Shown here: in pieces, positions 32,094-44,639 of the stretch
How positions within the stretch are numbered: the stretch's first letter is position 1
Layout of the letters: each line of letters opens with the position of its first letter
DNA from: Ixodes scapularis
Taxonomy: Eukaryota; Arthropoda; Arachnida; Ixodida; Ixodidae
Assembly (NCBI RefSeq): GCF_016920785.2
Contig: NW_024609836.1
Location: forward strand, 62,041,930-62,105,929
Direction: 5' to 3'
Length of the DNA stretch: 64,000 nucleotides
Position numbers and translations under genes: made by a program
The notes under the pieces: model-generated
Databases searched by the model: none
Seen by the model: the letters and a program-made list of their open reading frames with translations, nothing else
What the model was told of the DNA's origin: nothing

Positions 32094-32825
32094 GTTACGT
32101 CCGATGGAACCTAAAATAAGAATTAGAGTTAAGCGCGAGACACATGCGCGAAAAAACCATCCGATCCGACGTCCGATCTGACAATACGACAGCCTGATCC
32201 GAAAAATTTGGTCGCATCAGACGTCGGATCGGCGATCCGACGTGCGTCCAACGCGCCAGATAGTTTCGCACGGCGGACGGATCGTCGGATGCGTCCAGCC
32301 AATGACAGCACAGCTAGCGCGAACGTCATGATGACATACTGGGTCGAAGGGGACGAATAAGAAAGCGGGACGGGCGACGGGAAGCCGGACGCGTGGATCC
32401 CGCTGACCCATTCGAGAAAGATGGCCCGGGCAAAGAATGCACGCGCGAGCGAGAACAAGCTCCTAACTTCGCTCGTGTGAGTTAAACCGTCAATCTAGGA
32501 CCAGAGATCTGTGAACGCGGACCTCCGCTGGCGCGCTTGGATCTCTTGGGCGGAGCCAGCCCGCTCCCCAAAACGTGACGCCCTCACGACGTCCCCGCTA
32601 CCTGCGATTGGCTGCGGCCATCCGACCACCACAACCACCTCTGGACAGTCCATCGCATGCCGCAACGCCGTTCCGCCGTATAGCGACACGACCAAACAAG
32701 CAGCATCCGACCGTCGTATTGCCTGATCGGACGTCGGATCGGACGGTTTCGTCGTACATATGTGTTTCGCGCTCTAAGTCCGATGTAACTTTACCCCAAG
32801 GTTTCAAGTTACGTCCGACGTAACC
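32094..32825. mobile_element. Foldback element with GTTACGTCCGAYG ends (copy 1), carrying a nested MITE
   Basis: The left end GTTACGTCCGATGGAACC and the right end CGATGTAACTTTACCCC with GTTACGTCCGACGTAAC match the termini of the larger relative at 33967-35093. Most of the interior is the nested unit at 32133-32772. Removing it leaves a short element with the same subterminal phrase order as copy 2. Confidence 0.75.
32133..32772. mobile_element. Nested MITE, 640 bp, about 70-bp inverted ends
   Basis: The left end GCGCGAGACACATGCGCG is matched by GCGCGAAACACATATG read from the right end. Both continue into CCGATCCGACGTCCGATC and CAATACGAC. The body repeats the ATCCGAC/GTCGGAT theme. Flanking TTA and CTA triplets suggest a 3-bp target duplication, as in PIF/Harbinger elements, but with one mismatch. 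No transposase is encoded. Confidence 0.75.
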
Positions 32826-33966
32826 CAATGTGAAAATTAAGGCCCGTTCACACACATGCGTCCGTAGCGACCGGAACAACCGGAACAACCGAAATGACCG
32901 TTGCAAGAGTCTGCAACCGTCAGTTGCCATAGCAACGGAGGGACGCACGCACGTGTCGTTCCCTACGCAAGGAGTTGGAGCGAGCTCAACTTTCCCCGCT
33001 GCTTTGGAAACAACCGAAACAACCCCAACGACAGACCAATCACAAGTCGAGGAGAATGGGTCGCGCGCGTTGCATGCTGGTCGAGGGCCGGCTCCTTCTG
33101 TTTGGAAACATGGCGTCGGTGGTGATCGTCGACGTGGACGGCGTGGTGAAAGCTCATCGTTCCGCGTAAAAGCGCTATCCTTGACTGTGAATTTTCGTCG
33201 TGTGTCCCTATGATAACCTAGCACGCATTAGAAGGGAAGATCGTGCAGCGATATCGTGGCGGCACTCTCAAGACAGCAGAAACGCCCGTGCCGTCGTGTT
33301 TGTTTACTTCGACTACAGTGGTGCTTTCTAAGCATTTGTGTCCTCGAACATCGCCCGGATTTCTTATTTGGCGCATTTTATGCGTGTGCTCAAGTTCAAG
33401 GTATTACTGGCGCGTACCGTGCAAAGGATGCGAATTTCACGCGCTTTCATCACCGGAGAAATGTTTTTAGTGTTAGCTATCCTGAACTCTCGCAACGTCT
33501 ATCTGATCACGAAATCATATTTCTACGTTGCTAACACACTGATGAGATTACATCGTCTTTTATAATCGTACAAAAAGGCGTGTGGCGAGATTTTTACTAT
33601 TGGCAAAGTCGTGTATGAGAGTCGTGATCGTCCAAGACGGCGTACTGCATCGTTTTCTTTTCTTTTTTTTTTTCGTCCATTGTACCCTGCAAGCCTATCA
33701 TGAAAAAAAATATTAATAAAGCTTTAGGTTACAGAAATCTGTCTGTCTATACTCTGTTACGGTATCGAGTGGCAGTGCGTCCCTTTTTTAGGGGCGCCGC
33801 TGAAACTGCTGACGGTGGCGTAGAAGCGGTCGCCGTGCTGCCGACCCGCTGCGCTTGTTGCAGTGGTTGCAGGTGTGTGTACGCGCGGCGCAGAGCGGTC
33901 GTTCCGGTCGCTCCTGTTGCAACGGACGCATCGCGCTCGTTTTGCATGTCTGAACCAGCCTTTAAA

Positions 33967-35093
33967 GTTACGTCCGACGGAACTCGAAATAAAAACTAAA
34001 GTTACGTCCGACGCAACTTTACCCCAAGGTTTCGAGTTACGTCCAACGAAACCCGAGATGAAAATGAAAGTAACGTCTGACGGAAATAAAAGTTGAAGTT
34101 ACGTTCTGTGTAACCTACGCAACCTTTAGGAATGTTACGCTTTACGGCCCATACATGACGTAAACACAAACATATCGTGAATTATTCCTACGTTACGTCC
34201 GATGCAGCATTCGTTAATTGGTTAAAATCGCAACTCCGCCTCTACCTCCAGGTACAGATGCCCGTCACATTATTTCTTTTTTTCCTTTCTCGTGTTTGCC
34301 CTATGCTCTTTTCTTCTTTAAGACGATTTCTTGCGAAGCTTTCTGAGAATAGCGGACGTTCGAGTCAATTATTAACAGAGCTAGAATGATAATGTGATAC
34401 GAGTGTGCTATTTACAGCGGCAGAGTTTCCGGGAGACTTGTGAAAAACTGGCCCAGTGTTCACTTACCACTCAAGTCGCCACGCGCACTAGCTTTGGCAG
34501 TGTTTTCTTCGAGGGTGTCTTAAAGAGCTGTCTTGAGGGGGCCGCCCGGATGTGAGATTGACAATAGACCATTGAACTTTAGCCGTATCAACTTTGTTCT
34601 CAGCCGAGCCAGCAAGGGCTGCAAGCAGGTGTAACAAACGCGGCAGAGATAGCAAGAAGTGCCTTTGTATCGAAAAAAAATCTAATAAATTGTTATAAAG
34701 GAGGGTAAAAAAGAGAAGAAAAAAAGAATGTATACGTGACGGGGGGCATCGAATTGACAAAGCCCCAGCAGCCTCGGTGTGCTAGGAACACACTCCAGCT
34801 TTCTCAACAAAGCTGAAGGTACGGATAGAGTTGAGATTTTAACCGATTCACGAATGCTGCATCGGACGTAACGCAGTAATAATTCGCGATATTGTTGTAT
34901 TCACGTCATGTATCGGCCGTAAAGCGAAACATACGCGTAGGTTGCACAGGACGTAACTTTAAGTTTTATTTCGGGTTCCGTTAGACGTAACTTAAATTTT
35001 CATTTGGGTTACGTCGGATGTAACTCGTAACCTTGGGGTAAAGTTACGTCGGACGTAACTTTAATTTTTATTTCGGGTTCCGTCGGACGTAAC
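33967..35093. mobile_element. Foldback element with GTTACGTCCGACG ends (copy 2), arms about 265 bp
   Basis: The left arm (33967-34232) and right arm (about 34835-35093) are inverted copies of each other. Each arm holds several GTTACGTCCGACG blocks separated by GGAACTCGAAATAAAAAC-like, TTTACCCCAAGG, TAACCTACGCAACC and CCGATGCAGCATTCG phrases. The subterminal block is itself nearly palindromic (GTTACGTCGGACGTAAC). The interior (34235-34835) shows no family motif. Multiple transposase-binding-like blocks in both arms are typical of foldback elements. Confidence 0.85.
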
Positions 35094-35524
35094 GCTGGAC
35101 ACTGCGCTATTATTTTTATGACAGCCTGCCGGCACAGCGCTGATGATGGCTAGAGATAGTATAACTCTACCCAAAAGATGGCCGACCGTGGCCACATTCC
35201 TGTGCATATACGCGGAGCTGGGCAAACGCGATCCAGAAAAGAGTCGGGTATTCACTGGACGCCATATTTGAGGGCGCTGTTTAGAGCGCGTGCTCAGAAC
35301 AAGCTCACAGTAATATGCTGTCAGGACCGACAATCTTGATGGTGTGGAATGCACGTTGCGAAATAACTGAGGAAGCTCGCCGTCGGCACGCACTCGGCAA
35401 TCGCGCACTCAACTACTGGTGACGTGCGCGACCGAAAGCGTCGCTGTGGTCGGCCTTCGACGATTGGCCAAACGCTGACTATGACGTCCGAAAAGGATTT
35501 ATCATTGACGGAAATAAGAGGAAT

Positions 35525-35882
35525 GAAAGAACTTTACCTTTGACGGTGTTGGCAGTGTTCCTTTGAGAGCGCAACGATTTCAAGCTTCCACCATGCTATT
35601 TACAAACACCATTGAACTCGTTGTTTGCAAGGTAATGACGTCACAAAGGGAAACCGTAGGGGGACGCCACTAAAAAATCTCGCCGCTAATGGCTGCAGGC
35701 CAGTGAATGCTCCCCTATTAGCGCCGAGATGTTTCGGTGGCGCCCTCGTTCGGTTACCTTTCGTGACGATATTACCTTGTGAACAACAAGTTCGATGGTG
35801 TTTGTAATGGGCATGGTGGAAGCCTGAAATCATAGCGCTCTCAAAGCAACACAGCCAACACCAACAAAATTGAAGTTCTTAC
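35525..35882. repeat. Foldback element, about 355 bp
   Basis: AAGAACTT, GGTGTTGGCAGTGTT, TTTGAGAGCGC, AAGCTTCCACCATGC and TTTACAAACACCAT on the left have their reverse complements in reverse order on the right. The inner part (GCCACTAAAAAATCTCGCCG / GCGCCGAGATGTTTCGGTGG) also pairs. The arms differ at many positions, so it is old. Confidence 0.85.
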
Positions 35883-35994
35883 ATTCCTCTTTTTCTCCCG
35901 ACGAGACATCCTTTGCTGACATCATAGTCAGCATTGGGCCAATTGTGGTGGGCCGACCACAGCGACGCTTTCGATCGCTCACGTCTTCAATAAC

Positions 35995-36117
35995 GGGAGC
36001 GCGTGTTAACCCAATGCCCCGCTGCCTAAACGCCGCTTCGCGACGGCAGTCTGCGGCGGCTCATTAAAAAAAATGTGAAACCACTTGGCCCACCCGTAAA
36101 CGCCGCTTCATGCCCAT
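35995..36117. repeat. Dispersed repeat, partner at 53845-53965
   Basis: GAGCGCGTGTTAACCCA, CGCTGC, AACGCCGCTTCGCG, CAGTCTGCGGC, CTCATTA, AAAATGTGAA, CTTGGCCCACC and AAACGCCGCTTC appear in the same order at 53845-53965. Neither copy has inverted ends or a coding frame. The repeated CGCCGCTTCGCGGCG is itself a hairpin. Confidence 0.7.
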
Positions 36118-36396
36118 GTCCCACTAGAGCGACAGACAGGAACAAAAGACAGCAACAAGCCTCAAGCCCATGCAGCATGCCCGCGATGGTACCTTTGGCA
36201 AACGTTTTGTCGTTCGGTGCTCGTGAAGTAACCGTGAGCGATTGCCTGCCTGCCAAAGATACCCTCGCGTGCATGATGCTCGTGTTTGAGCATATCCTCC
36301 TTTATTCTACAAAGCCTCTCAAATCGCGAAAGACTCTGGTTCGAGGCTTGTCGCTGTCGTTTGTTTCTGTCTGTCGCTCTAGTGGGACACGGGCAT
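36113..36396. repeat. Foldback element, arms about 55 bp
   Basis: ATGCCCATGTCCCACTAGAG on the left is mirrored by CTCTAGTGGGACACGGGCAT on the right. CGACAGACAGGAACAAAAGA, ACAGCAACAAGCCTC and their inverses follow inward. The 175-bp loop contains no recognised coding sequence. Confidence 0.85.
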
Positions 36397-36771
36397 CACG
36401 GCGGCCGAACCTATTCGCTCGCGTAGCGATCAACTTGACAATCGACGAACCCATATAACGCCAACCGACAAAACAAGGAGAAACGGAACGTCACGTGGTC
36501 CTCACCGGCAGAAATGCGTGACGTGGAGCGGTGGCATGACTGGAGTGTAACGTGACCCCCCGTTTGATGCTGTGCAGAGAGCGAATCCTGTGAGATTCAT
36601 TCTCACGTGTTCCATCACTCGGTAGATCGGGCTACATCGTCGCACACGCACATAACCGAACCGAGTAGGAACCACAGCCTGCGTAACAACGCCGCAGTGC
36701 AAGATTTTCTACGTCACTTGCCGGAGGCTGGCGCGGGACACGGCCACGAGTGCTGTGCGTCAGTGTTCGGG

Positions 36772-37085
36772 CTGGAGAGAGAGAGAATAAACTTTATTTA
36801 ATCAGTTTTCTGAAAGGGGGGGGGGGGGGGGGGGGCCCTCAGTCCAGGGCTCCTCTGGCCTTCGCCGCCGAGCGGGCCCGGTCCACCAGCTGACGCAGGT
36901 CATCCAGGCTGGAGCTAAGCAGCACGGCCTCCCATTGCGAAGGGGTAGGGTGTGGGATAAAGGGGATCGTGGGGTTTTGTTGGCATTCACATACTGTGTG
37001 GTATAGGTTGGCGTACGTGCCGCAGAATGGGCATTCTTTAGGGAGTTCTCGTAGATCGTTTCCGCCATCCCGCAACGCTCCTCCG
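36772..37085 (-). mobile_element. LINE 3' end: last part of pol with a zinc-knuckle-like C-terminus
   Basis: On the minus strand one frame (37075-36839) reads ELPKECPFCGTYANLYHTVC, ECQQNP, QWEAVLLSSSLDDLRQLVDR and ends ARGALD. The CPFCG...H..C...C arrangement near the end of pol is found in arthropod I/R1-type LINEs and is common in tick genomic sequences. A G19 run, then AATAAA and a (CT)n tail close the element at about 36780. Everything upstream of the C-terminal 70 or so residues is missing. Confidence 0.7.
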
Positions 37086-37240
37086 CAACCCGCTACGAGA
37101 TCCGGGTTTCTACAGCCAAGGCCATCGGCGCGCAGGCGCAGTAGCGGCGTCTTCGTTGCAGAGGGCTTAGCGGTGGGGAAAACGCGGTATACGAAAACTC
37201 CCTTTGTTATATTGTTCGCGGTACCATCGGTAAAGCAGAC

Positions 37241-37440
37241 TTACGGCCGTATTCATAAACGGGCCTCGACTCGACACTCCATCTCGACTCACGGGAGTGG
37301 AGGAAAGCAGCTCGCCTCCACTCGAGGAGCCATCGGATTTCACAGACACGCCTCGGCGTTTCCTCGGCTGAGGAGCTCCTCGAGAACACTTCCTCCACTC
37401 GAGGAAACTCGAGGAGACGTGAAAGGCGTCTGGTTACGAG
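37241..37440. mobile_element. Partial MITE of the GGCCGTATTCATAAACGGG type
   Basis: The stretch opens GGCCGTATTCATAAACGGGC, followed by many CTCGACTCGA, CTCGAGGAGC and CACTCGAGGAAACTCGAGG blocks. The right terminal repeat cannot be found, so this is a fragment. The following sequence up to 37840 holds an antisense-like frame of no known family. Confidence 0.4.
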
Positions 37441-38949
37441 GTTGTAGCAAAAAACGAAGTTGAAAACAATATTGTGGTGTGAGTTATGAACATATTAGTT
37501 CATTTTATTTGAGGGGACACATTTTACTAACATTGAATTGGAAGTCTACAAGAATTCTGCTTCGCAGCGTGCATGTTTTATGCGTTTGAGCCGGTTTTCG
37601 GACAAACAGCCACAAGCGTTCCCCAGTCTGGCAGCAGCGGTGGCCGCTTTCCCATAGAGTAATCTACACAAGGGAAAGATTGGCCACTCAAGCCGTTTCG
37701 CGGCCGAGCGTTTAGTTTTCTCACCGACCGCTAAGGGGTGCCAGTGTGCCAAAGAATGAAAATATTTCGTGAGGTTTGTTATAAATAAATACTCAAGTTT
37801 TATTTTTATTATATTTAAAATTGGTGCAAGTATCATAAAGGGTGAAATAGGTTTTGTTTACTACATTAGGAAGATCACGTGATGTACGGGCCAGTTCCGG
37901 TTCCTGCAGTTGCTCTGAGAAAGCGGCTGGAGTGACTGGAGCGGGACGGACGGACGGACGGACGGACGCGTGCGTAGACGGCGTGACCGCAAGGTGCCTG
38001 ACACCTGTCAACGCGTTTTGTGTTGAGCACATGTGAGCACAGCGAGCAGAATGTGAGCACAACGTGGATATTGTCTGCGCCTAACTGGTTTCTTCAGAAG
38101 GTAAGACGTTTTCTCATTTCTTTGTTATTGCTTAGTCGCGAGCAAAACACAGCGTGCGCAGACAAGGGCAAGAGAAAAGAGCGAACTGTATCGTGTCCGT
38201 TTTTCTTACCCGTTATTTGCATGCTCAGAGCTCCAACAGACGCCGCCAAATAAACCTCAGACAGCAGGCGGCTTTCGCGTGTGTGTTATTATTGTTACAT
38301 GGACTGCGCTATCGCACTAAGAGCTACGAATATTTGTGTTTATATCTTACTTATTTTTTTCCTTCTCAGATGCCCTCCGGTTGCTACTACGGTAGCTACT
38401 GCTCTGTCGCATGGTGCAAAAGCAACGGTAAAACGCACAAGAAATCCGGTTAAAGGTTTTCCGAATCCCACGTGACCCAAGGTAGGTTGGCGTGAGCTCC
38501 TTCTTGTCAATAGTTCCTTGGAACCATTTGCATACTTGAGCATACAAAAAAATCCCAATAATTTATTTTTCTTCCCAATATAATTAATTACTAGAATTCG
38601 CTTTTAAATCAAGCGCTAAAGTTGACTGGATGCCTAAACTGTAACGTGGGGATTTGGGCTAAGCGATCTCAGGTCATTTATACTAATTTTAGTACTGGAT
38701 TACCACTTTGTCTTTGAAGATAAAAACTGACAAATTAATCTCATAAGACAAAATTGTTAAGGAAAAGAAGCAGCCCTTGATTCGTCTCATACATAGCTTG
38801 AATGTATCGTTTTTAATGTGGCTCTAAATTTGAGTTATAAAAGCGCTGCTTCATGGTGGGGTGAATATTGCTCTCTACTGATACCGTCTTTTCCTAAAGA
38901 AATGTGAATGTGCACCTGCTGTTAATTAGCTATAAAATGACCTGTTGTT

Positions 38950-39082
38950 GGGCGAGTTGGTGAACGTTAGAAATCATGTTTTTTGTGCGAAAGGACAAAC
39001 ACAAGGGAGAACAACAAGCACAAGCGCGCTTGTGCTTGTTGTTCTCCCTTGTGTTCGTCCTCTAGCGCAAAAACCATGATTT
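38950..39082 (-). repeat. Anchor plus perfect palindrome inside the first THAP intron
   Basis: GGCGAGTTGGTGAACGTT is followed by a palindrome from ATCATG (38973) to CATGAT (39080) with a near-perfect core centred on CAAGCGCGCTTG. The anchor matches, in the opposite orientation, the phrase at the end of the Penelope-like right arm (26155-26190). See the finding on five loci. Confidence 0.85.
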
Positions 39083-39566
39083 TTTAGTTGAGCTACTTTT
39101 GCACTACTCTGGAGCAGGGACCCAAATTTGTCTGTGTGCGTTGAGACATCCAAAGCAAACCTGCCAAATAAAAATATGTCCCCATCGCTTGCAAGCGGAG
39201 CCAAAATGTCGAAGAGAGGGTTGCAGATTGGCACCTGACATTTTGTTCCAAAATGTATATTTAACACATCGAAAAACAATATATATTCCAGGTCAAAAGC
39301 TTGGCTCGACTATGCCAAAAGGTACGATCTTCTTGGAAAGTCTGCTTCGCAACTCTATGCCACCTATCGCCGTCTGCAGTGATCACTTCACTGCAAGAGA
39401 TTTTATGGACCCAGGGCAAACAACCTTAGCGCGATCAGCTGTGCCTACTGTTCGTCCTCCCATAAACTGGGAATCTGCAATAGGTGATTGTAATAATGTG
39501 TTTCCCTTATATACACAAAGGTATAAGTAACTTCTCTATGTAGGCTAATAAGCCCATTCTTCCAGG

Positions 39567-40115
39567 TTCCACTCAGGCAACCAGCTCGTCTGGCCCTTCA
39601 CTCCCGTGCAGCTCCGTCGCAGCGATCCGTGCTGTGCTTAGTAAGAGGTTATCTCGTCATGGTGCACTTCTGTGTCTAATAATGAAACCTTTCCAGACCA
39701 GGCAGATCCCGACAGACTGCAGAATTCACCACTCCCATGCAGCTCCGCAGTAATTTACTCTGCAGCACTCGGTAATTTAGAGTTATTTTAAAGCACCAGC
39801 CTGTGCCTAATATGCGCACTCTTCCAAGTCCCACTCAGGCAACCAGCTCGTCTGGCCCTGCACTCCAGTGAAGCTCCGTCGCAGCGAGCCGTGCTGTGCT
39901 TGGTAAGAGGTTATCTCGTCATGGTGCACTGCTGTGTCTAATAATGAAACCTTTCCAGACCAGGCAGAGCCCGACAGACTGCAGAATTCACCACTCCCAT
40001 GCAGCTCCGATGTAATGCACTCTGCAGCACTCGGTAATATAGAGTTATTTTAAAGCACCAGCCTGTGCCTGGTATGCGCACTCTTCCAGACCCAAGTCAG
40101 GCAAACAGCTCTTCT
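39567..40115 (+). repeat. Tandem 262-bp repeat with exon-like modules
   Basis: CTCAGGCAACCAGCTCGTCT recurs at about 39572, 39834 and (decayed) 40095, a period of about 262 bp. Each unit has TTCCAG before a Ser/Thr-rich segment (STQATSSSGPSLPCSS in the first), then GGTAAGAGG or AGTAAGAGG, and later CTTTCCAG before ACCAGGCAGA. These look like duplicated acceptor-exon-donor modules in the linker region between the THAP finger and the coiled coil of the transposase. The second unit has an in-frame stop (CAGTGA). Confidence 0.7.
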
Positions 40116-43100
40116 GGTCTTTTCGCTGGCCACTGGGGTCCAGGTCAACACTGTAAGTGTCCCATTTTGCTTTCGCCACTTTTTGAAACATATTTGTGTG
40201 AACCTCTATAGCCAGTAGATAATACAATCTGTCCCAGAAGGATCAGTTTAAAGAATTCGGGGTCTCTTTATAAGCTATAGTCTTTGCTTCGTGTGTGTGG
40301 CATACCGATCTAACCATTTGTATTACGAATGACTGGGGAGGTGTGGGAAACTGGAACACACATATCAAGCGGAGGTTTCAAGAGAATTCTTCATGGCTGC
40401 TTTTCGTTTTTCATGCTATTTCAGCCTTTTGAACTTGCAAGGTTATCAAGGATTTTACGTGAAGACATTTAGTACAGAACATTTTACATGACTAGTAAAA
40501 GAATAACGTAATTGGTGGTCAGACGTTTCACTGGCTTTGAGAGTGCTTAAATGGTAAAGCACAAGAAGAAAATTCAGGCTTCACTCCACACCTTACCTGG
40601 TATGCTACTGGTTAGTGGTGCTTGTACTGGTTAAATCGTATCGCACTTATTGCAACTGTTTTCAATCTCACTGACTTGTTGCCATATTTATAGCTGCTCC
40701 AAACCATCCTGCACCTGTTTGCCGCAAGCTCACGAAAAGGCCCGAGGGCGTTATCAAGCGACTCCAGGCAAGAATTTCCAGCCACAGAAAGACGATAGCC
40801 AGACTGCGGAAACAGCAGCTGAAGACTCCTCAGACAGCTTCTCAAGCTCTGGAAATAATTCGGCCTCATGTTTCTGAAGAGGTATTTCACATCATATCAT
40901 CGCACGTAAAGAATAGGTCGAAGGGCAAGGGGAAGCGATTTCCACTGTGGCTGAAGAAATTTGCGCTCCATCTGAATTTTCATGGACCGCGGGCATACCA
41001 ATTTATGTCTTCAGTGTTCACGTTACCATCTCGGCGTTCACTACGAAGTTGGCTCGCCAATGTCAAAATGACGCCAGGTATTATTCCAGGCATCATGTCA
41101 TCAATTGCGTCAAAAACAAAGTCATGGAATGAACGCGACCGCATTTGTACCTTAGTGTTTGACGAGATGATATTGAAAAAGAACTTGTCATATGATGTGG
41201 CGCAGGATGTTGTCCTCGGATTTGCAGATGATGGTGTTGAGCGAACTTCCAGTATTGAAGACAGATTCCAGGTTTTCCTCCTCTCTGGAGTTTCTAGGAG
41301 GTGAGTGCAACCTGTAGCATATACTATTGGGCATACGTCAACACCATCTTCTGTAACTCGTAACCTGCTTATGTCATTGATTGAGCAGCTGAAGGACATT
41401 GGCATTACTATCAAAGCAGTGGTCTGTGACCAGGGTGCCTCCAACGTAAGTTTAGCGCATCAACTTGGAGTGTCTGTTGAGCAACCATTCTTCAAAGTAA
41501 GAAATGAAAGTGTCTAGTTTATTTTTGATGTCCCGCACCTGATAAAGACCACCCGTAACAACCTGCAAGCCCACAAGCTTCACATCGGGAGTGAAACTGT
41601 AGACTGGAACTACATTGTGCAACTTTACCACTCCAAGCACGAGATGCGACTACCAGTACCCCCGAAACTGACAGACCGGCATATTTACCAGAAACCTTTC
41701 AGTAACATGAAGGTGAAACGTGCGACTCAGGTCCTCAGTTCATCAGTATGCGTTGCACTTTTAGCTCTTGTGTATGCCAGACAGCTCCCTGAGGCGGCCA
41801 TGTCCACGGCATACTTTTGTGACCGCATGGACAAACTTTTTGACTGTCTTAACAGCTCAAGACCAAAAAAATTTGAACAAAAGTTACGCTATGCGATTAG
41901 AAAGGGCGACACTGAAATCGTTGATTTCCTTTGCAACCAACTTCCATGGGTGGCAGCCTGGAAGTTTGAGGGTAGACGGCAGCCACAAACAGTCACTGGG
42001 TGGCAGGTTACTATCAGGGCCGTCCTCACGCTCTGGGAGGATATTTCTGAGAAATATAACTTCAGCTTCCTTTGACACGGCAACTGCAGCAAGATGCCCT
42101 CGAAAATATTTTCGGGCAGATGAGGCAGCAACACGGCTGCAACACCAATCCTAATGTGTATCTGTTTACTTGTGGACTGAAGCACATTGGGATTAGGAAG
42201 CTCCTAAAACTCTCGGAAAAGGAAAATGTTGAAGATGACAACACTAACCTCCTTCAGGAGATGTCCCCGTTTTCACTAGAAACAACCTCAATCGGTGATG
42301 CCGTGGAATGTGTCCCCGTGGACGACTTCCCTCCATTGGACGATATTTCGGAACTTGCATCAAGTAAAGACTCTAACATAATAGACGACTCTGCCACCTA
42401 TTATGTTGCAGGATTTCTAATCAAGCTGTTCCTGGAAAAACGTTCACAGGGTTGTCTCTGTTCTGGGTCACTGAGGGAAGGGTCTGACAACTTGAGCTGG
42501 CCCCACCAGTATTTTACAATGCTTAAAGCCTTTCATATTCCAGAAAAGATGTTTGGCAACTTAACTGTGCCTTCGGAGGCTACTTTCACTTACATTCAGA
42601 GCCTGGAATCTCACTTTATGTGTGTTATAGAAAGCGTAGCACACCTGCGCAATGTCTGTGATGTTTTGTATCACCATCTGTCGCGTATTGGTTTTTTGCA
42701 TTCATGCTCCGAGGAGTGTCAGCGGAGGTTTTTGAACATGTTTTGCAGGGTGCGGTTGTGCTGGCATGTGCGCTTTATTAATCGAAACTTGGAAAAAGTT
42801 CGGTTTCATTCTTCTTTTGCTGGCGCTCAACTCGACAAGTTCAAAGCTTAGTATGGTATGGTGTTTCAGGTGCCTATGTAAGAACGATATTTAATTGGGT
42901 TTTGCAGTTTGCATGCCGATTATATTTCTGGCTTTTTTGGAACTTTATAATGCAGGACATCGTTTTTTTATATACGGGATGAGGACGTTTTGTAGCAAAG
43001 TGACCTTTGATGGGTGCGTGCGTGGAGTATATGCCGAACATGTCCGATATGTTAATGTTTTAATCAATGTGCCTTGTATATCGACCAAATGTTGTGTGAT

Positions 43101-44639
43101 TACTTTGGTAACCGATTTTTTGTATATTTTTATTACCTAACACTGTTAGGTGGTTTGACCTTAGCTGCCTGTTCTTGCTGTAATTTCCCACAGGCCCTGT
43201 ACTAGCATTGATATATTTTCTGCTGTACACTCATTGTGTTGAATATGGATGGGAATGTTGAATATTCCCTGGGTCTGTATGAGGTCCTTTTTGTTAGCCT
43301 ACGAGAAGTGTTAGGCTACTCCAAATAGTATACTGTATATTGACATTGAATCTGCTTCTTTGAATTCTTATGCAGTCTAGGCTGTGCTCTAATAGCGTAA
43401 ACGACCTAATCTTCGCGTGGACCTAATTTTCGCAAATATCGCGATTTGATCAAGTTCACAAGAAATTGGTAACGTGAATAAGTTGCCCTATGGACATGAA
43501 TACATGCAATGTCACTCACGGTGGTGAAAGTTTGTGCCCGCGAAATATTCCCGAAACTGGCACATCGCTAAATGTCGAGCTCGCAACAATAAAGTCGCTT
43601 ACAGTACTTGTTAATGATAGCTATGGCCACATGCCCACATTACTGAAACTGCTCAGCATTGTGACAACCAATGATTAATTCAATCAAACCGTTTAGCATC
43701 ACTGGAAAGTTATGGTTTGGAGTGTTGGTATATGTGGGACTCTTGTAATGTTTCTTCTTGATATGAATGTGTGTGCCCTCATGAAGAATACTTCGCGATT
43801 CTGAATTGTTCAACTCTGTTTATGACTGACCTCAAAATAAATGATTCTGAAGCACTTTTTGTTGTTGCCTGAAAATACTTCGTAAACACGTAAACAAACG
43901 GAACCAGTATGACAAGAATAGATATCTTAATATTTCACAGCAGTAAAGACAATAATTTTTGCTCTTTCGTATGTGAAGCCTCTAATGTGTGCCATCAAGT
44001 AAGAGAAGCCGCGCGACAGCAACCTCGGCAAAAAAAGCTCCGGAAACGAAACCGAAACTGAAACCGCCGGAACCGGAATCAAGAGTAAGCTTTTCTCATC
44101 GACCGCTTGGCGCTCTAGTTGTTATACGGGACGCTGGCATAGAGTAATATAATAAACGTAAAGAGAGGACACAGGAGCCGATTCGCGGCCCAGATAGTGC
44201 GTTTCATACCCTCCACTACGTGGCGCTTTTCTACAATTTGGTTAAAATTAATTAAAACTCTTTCTGTGAAAATTATTTATTTTTTAAATGGCAATGCTTT
44301 AAGATTGTTTAAAGTACTTAAAACGACTAAATAGATTAAATCAAATACGTCACAAAAACCACGTGATGAATGGCGCCTGCCATGGCCTGCCTGCCTGCAC
44401 GCCGTCGCCTTTGCATCATTCTGCATGGCCTCTGCTCGTCCCTGCGTCGTTCCTCTGTGCCGTGCGTGCCGTCCATCTGTGCTTTCTGCTGCATCATGTT
44501 CGGTCGACTTTGCATCAATCAAGGTGACGCATGACCGCCCGCGTGCTCGCATGCTCGGCGTGAATTCGTGGAGCCGATCGGTTCCAGCTTCTCGCGCTGT
44601 TGTTTCTGCCGGGCTGTCTGGCTGCACTTGAACGTGTGT

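Larger units (their letters stand above)
38370..42851 (+). pseudogene. THAP9/P-element-like transposase, copy 1, inactivated
   Basis: The ATG at 38370 starts a THAP zinc finger with CSVAWCKSN; its second half (KAWLDYAKRYDL, then CSDHF) is at 39290-39420. The large piece 40692-42851 has a basic coiled coil (PEGVIKRLQARISSHRKTIA), a helix-turn-helix-like region, the P-element RNase H-fold phrase TLVFDEMILKKNLSYD, FIFDVPHLIKTTRNN, LEAAM-type segments and a Cys-rich C-terminus. Breaks seen: a frame change near 38450, one near 39378 just before CSDHF, a TGA at 41302, a TAG at 41515 and a frame change at 42073. A polyadenylation-like AATAAA lies at 43834. Copy 2 keeps a sense codon or the frame at several of these sites, so these are decay and not design. 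Confidence 0.88.

Noticed and set aside
32598..33224. 208-residue minus-strand frame, the longest near 33 kb
   Set aside because: It crosses a MITE arm and a CAACCGGAACAACC repeat that gives RLFRLFRSLR. Composition is low-complexity and it has no known domain.
42072..42851. 259-residue plus-strand frame as an independent gene
   Set aside because: It is the C-terminal part of the P-element-like transposase after a one-base frame change, as the second copy shows.
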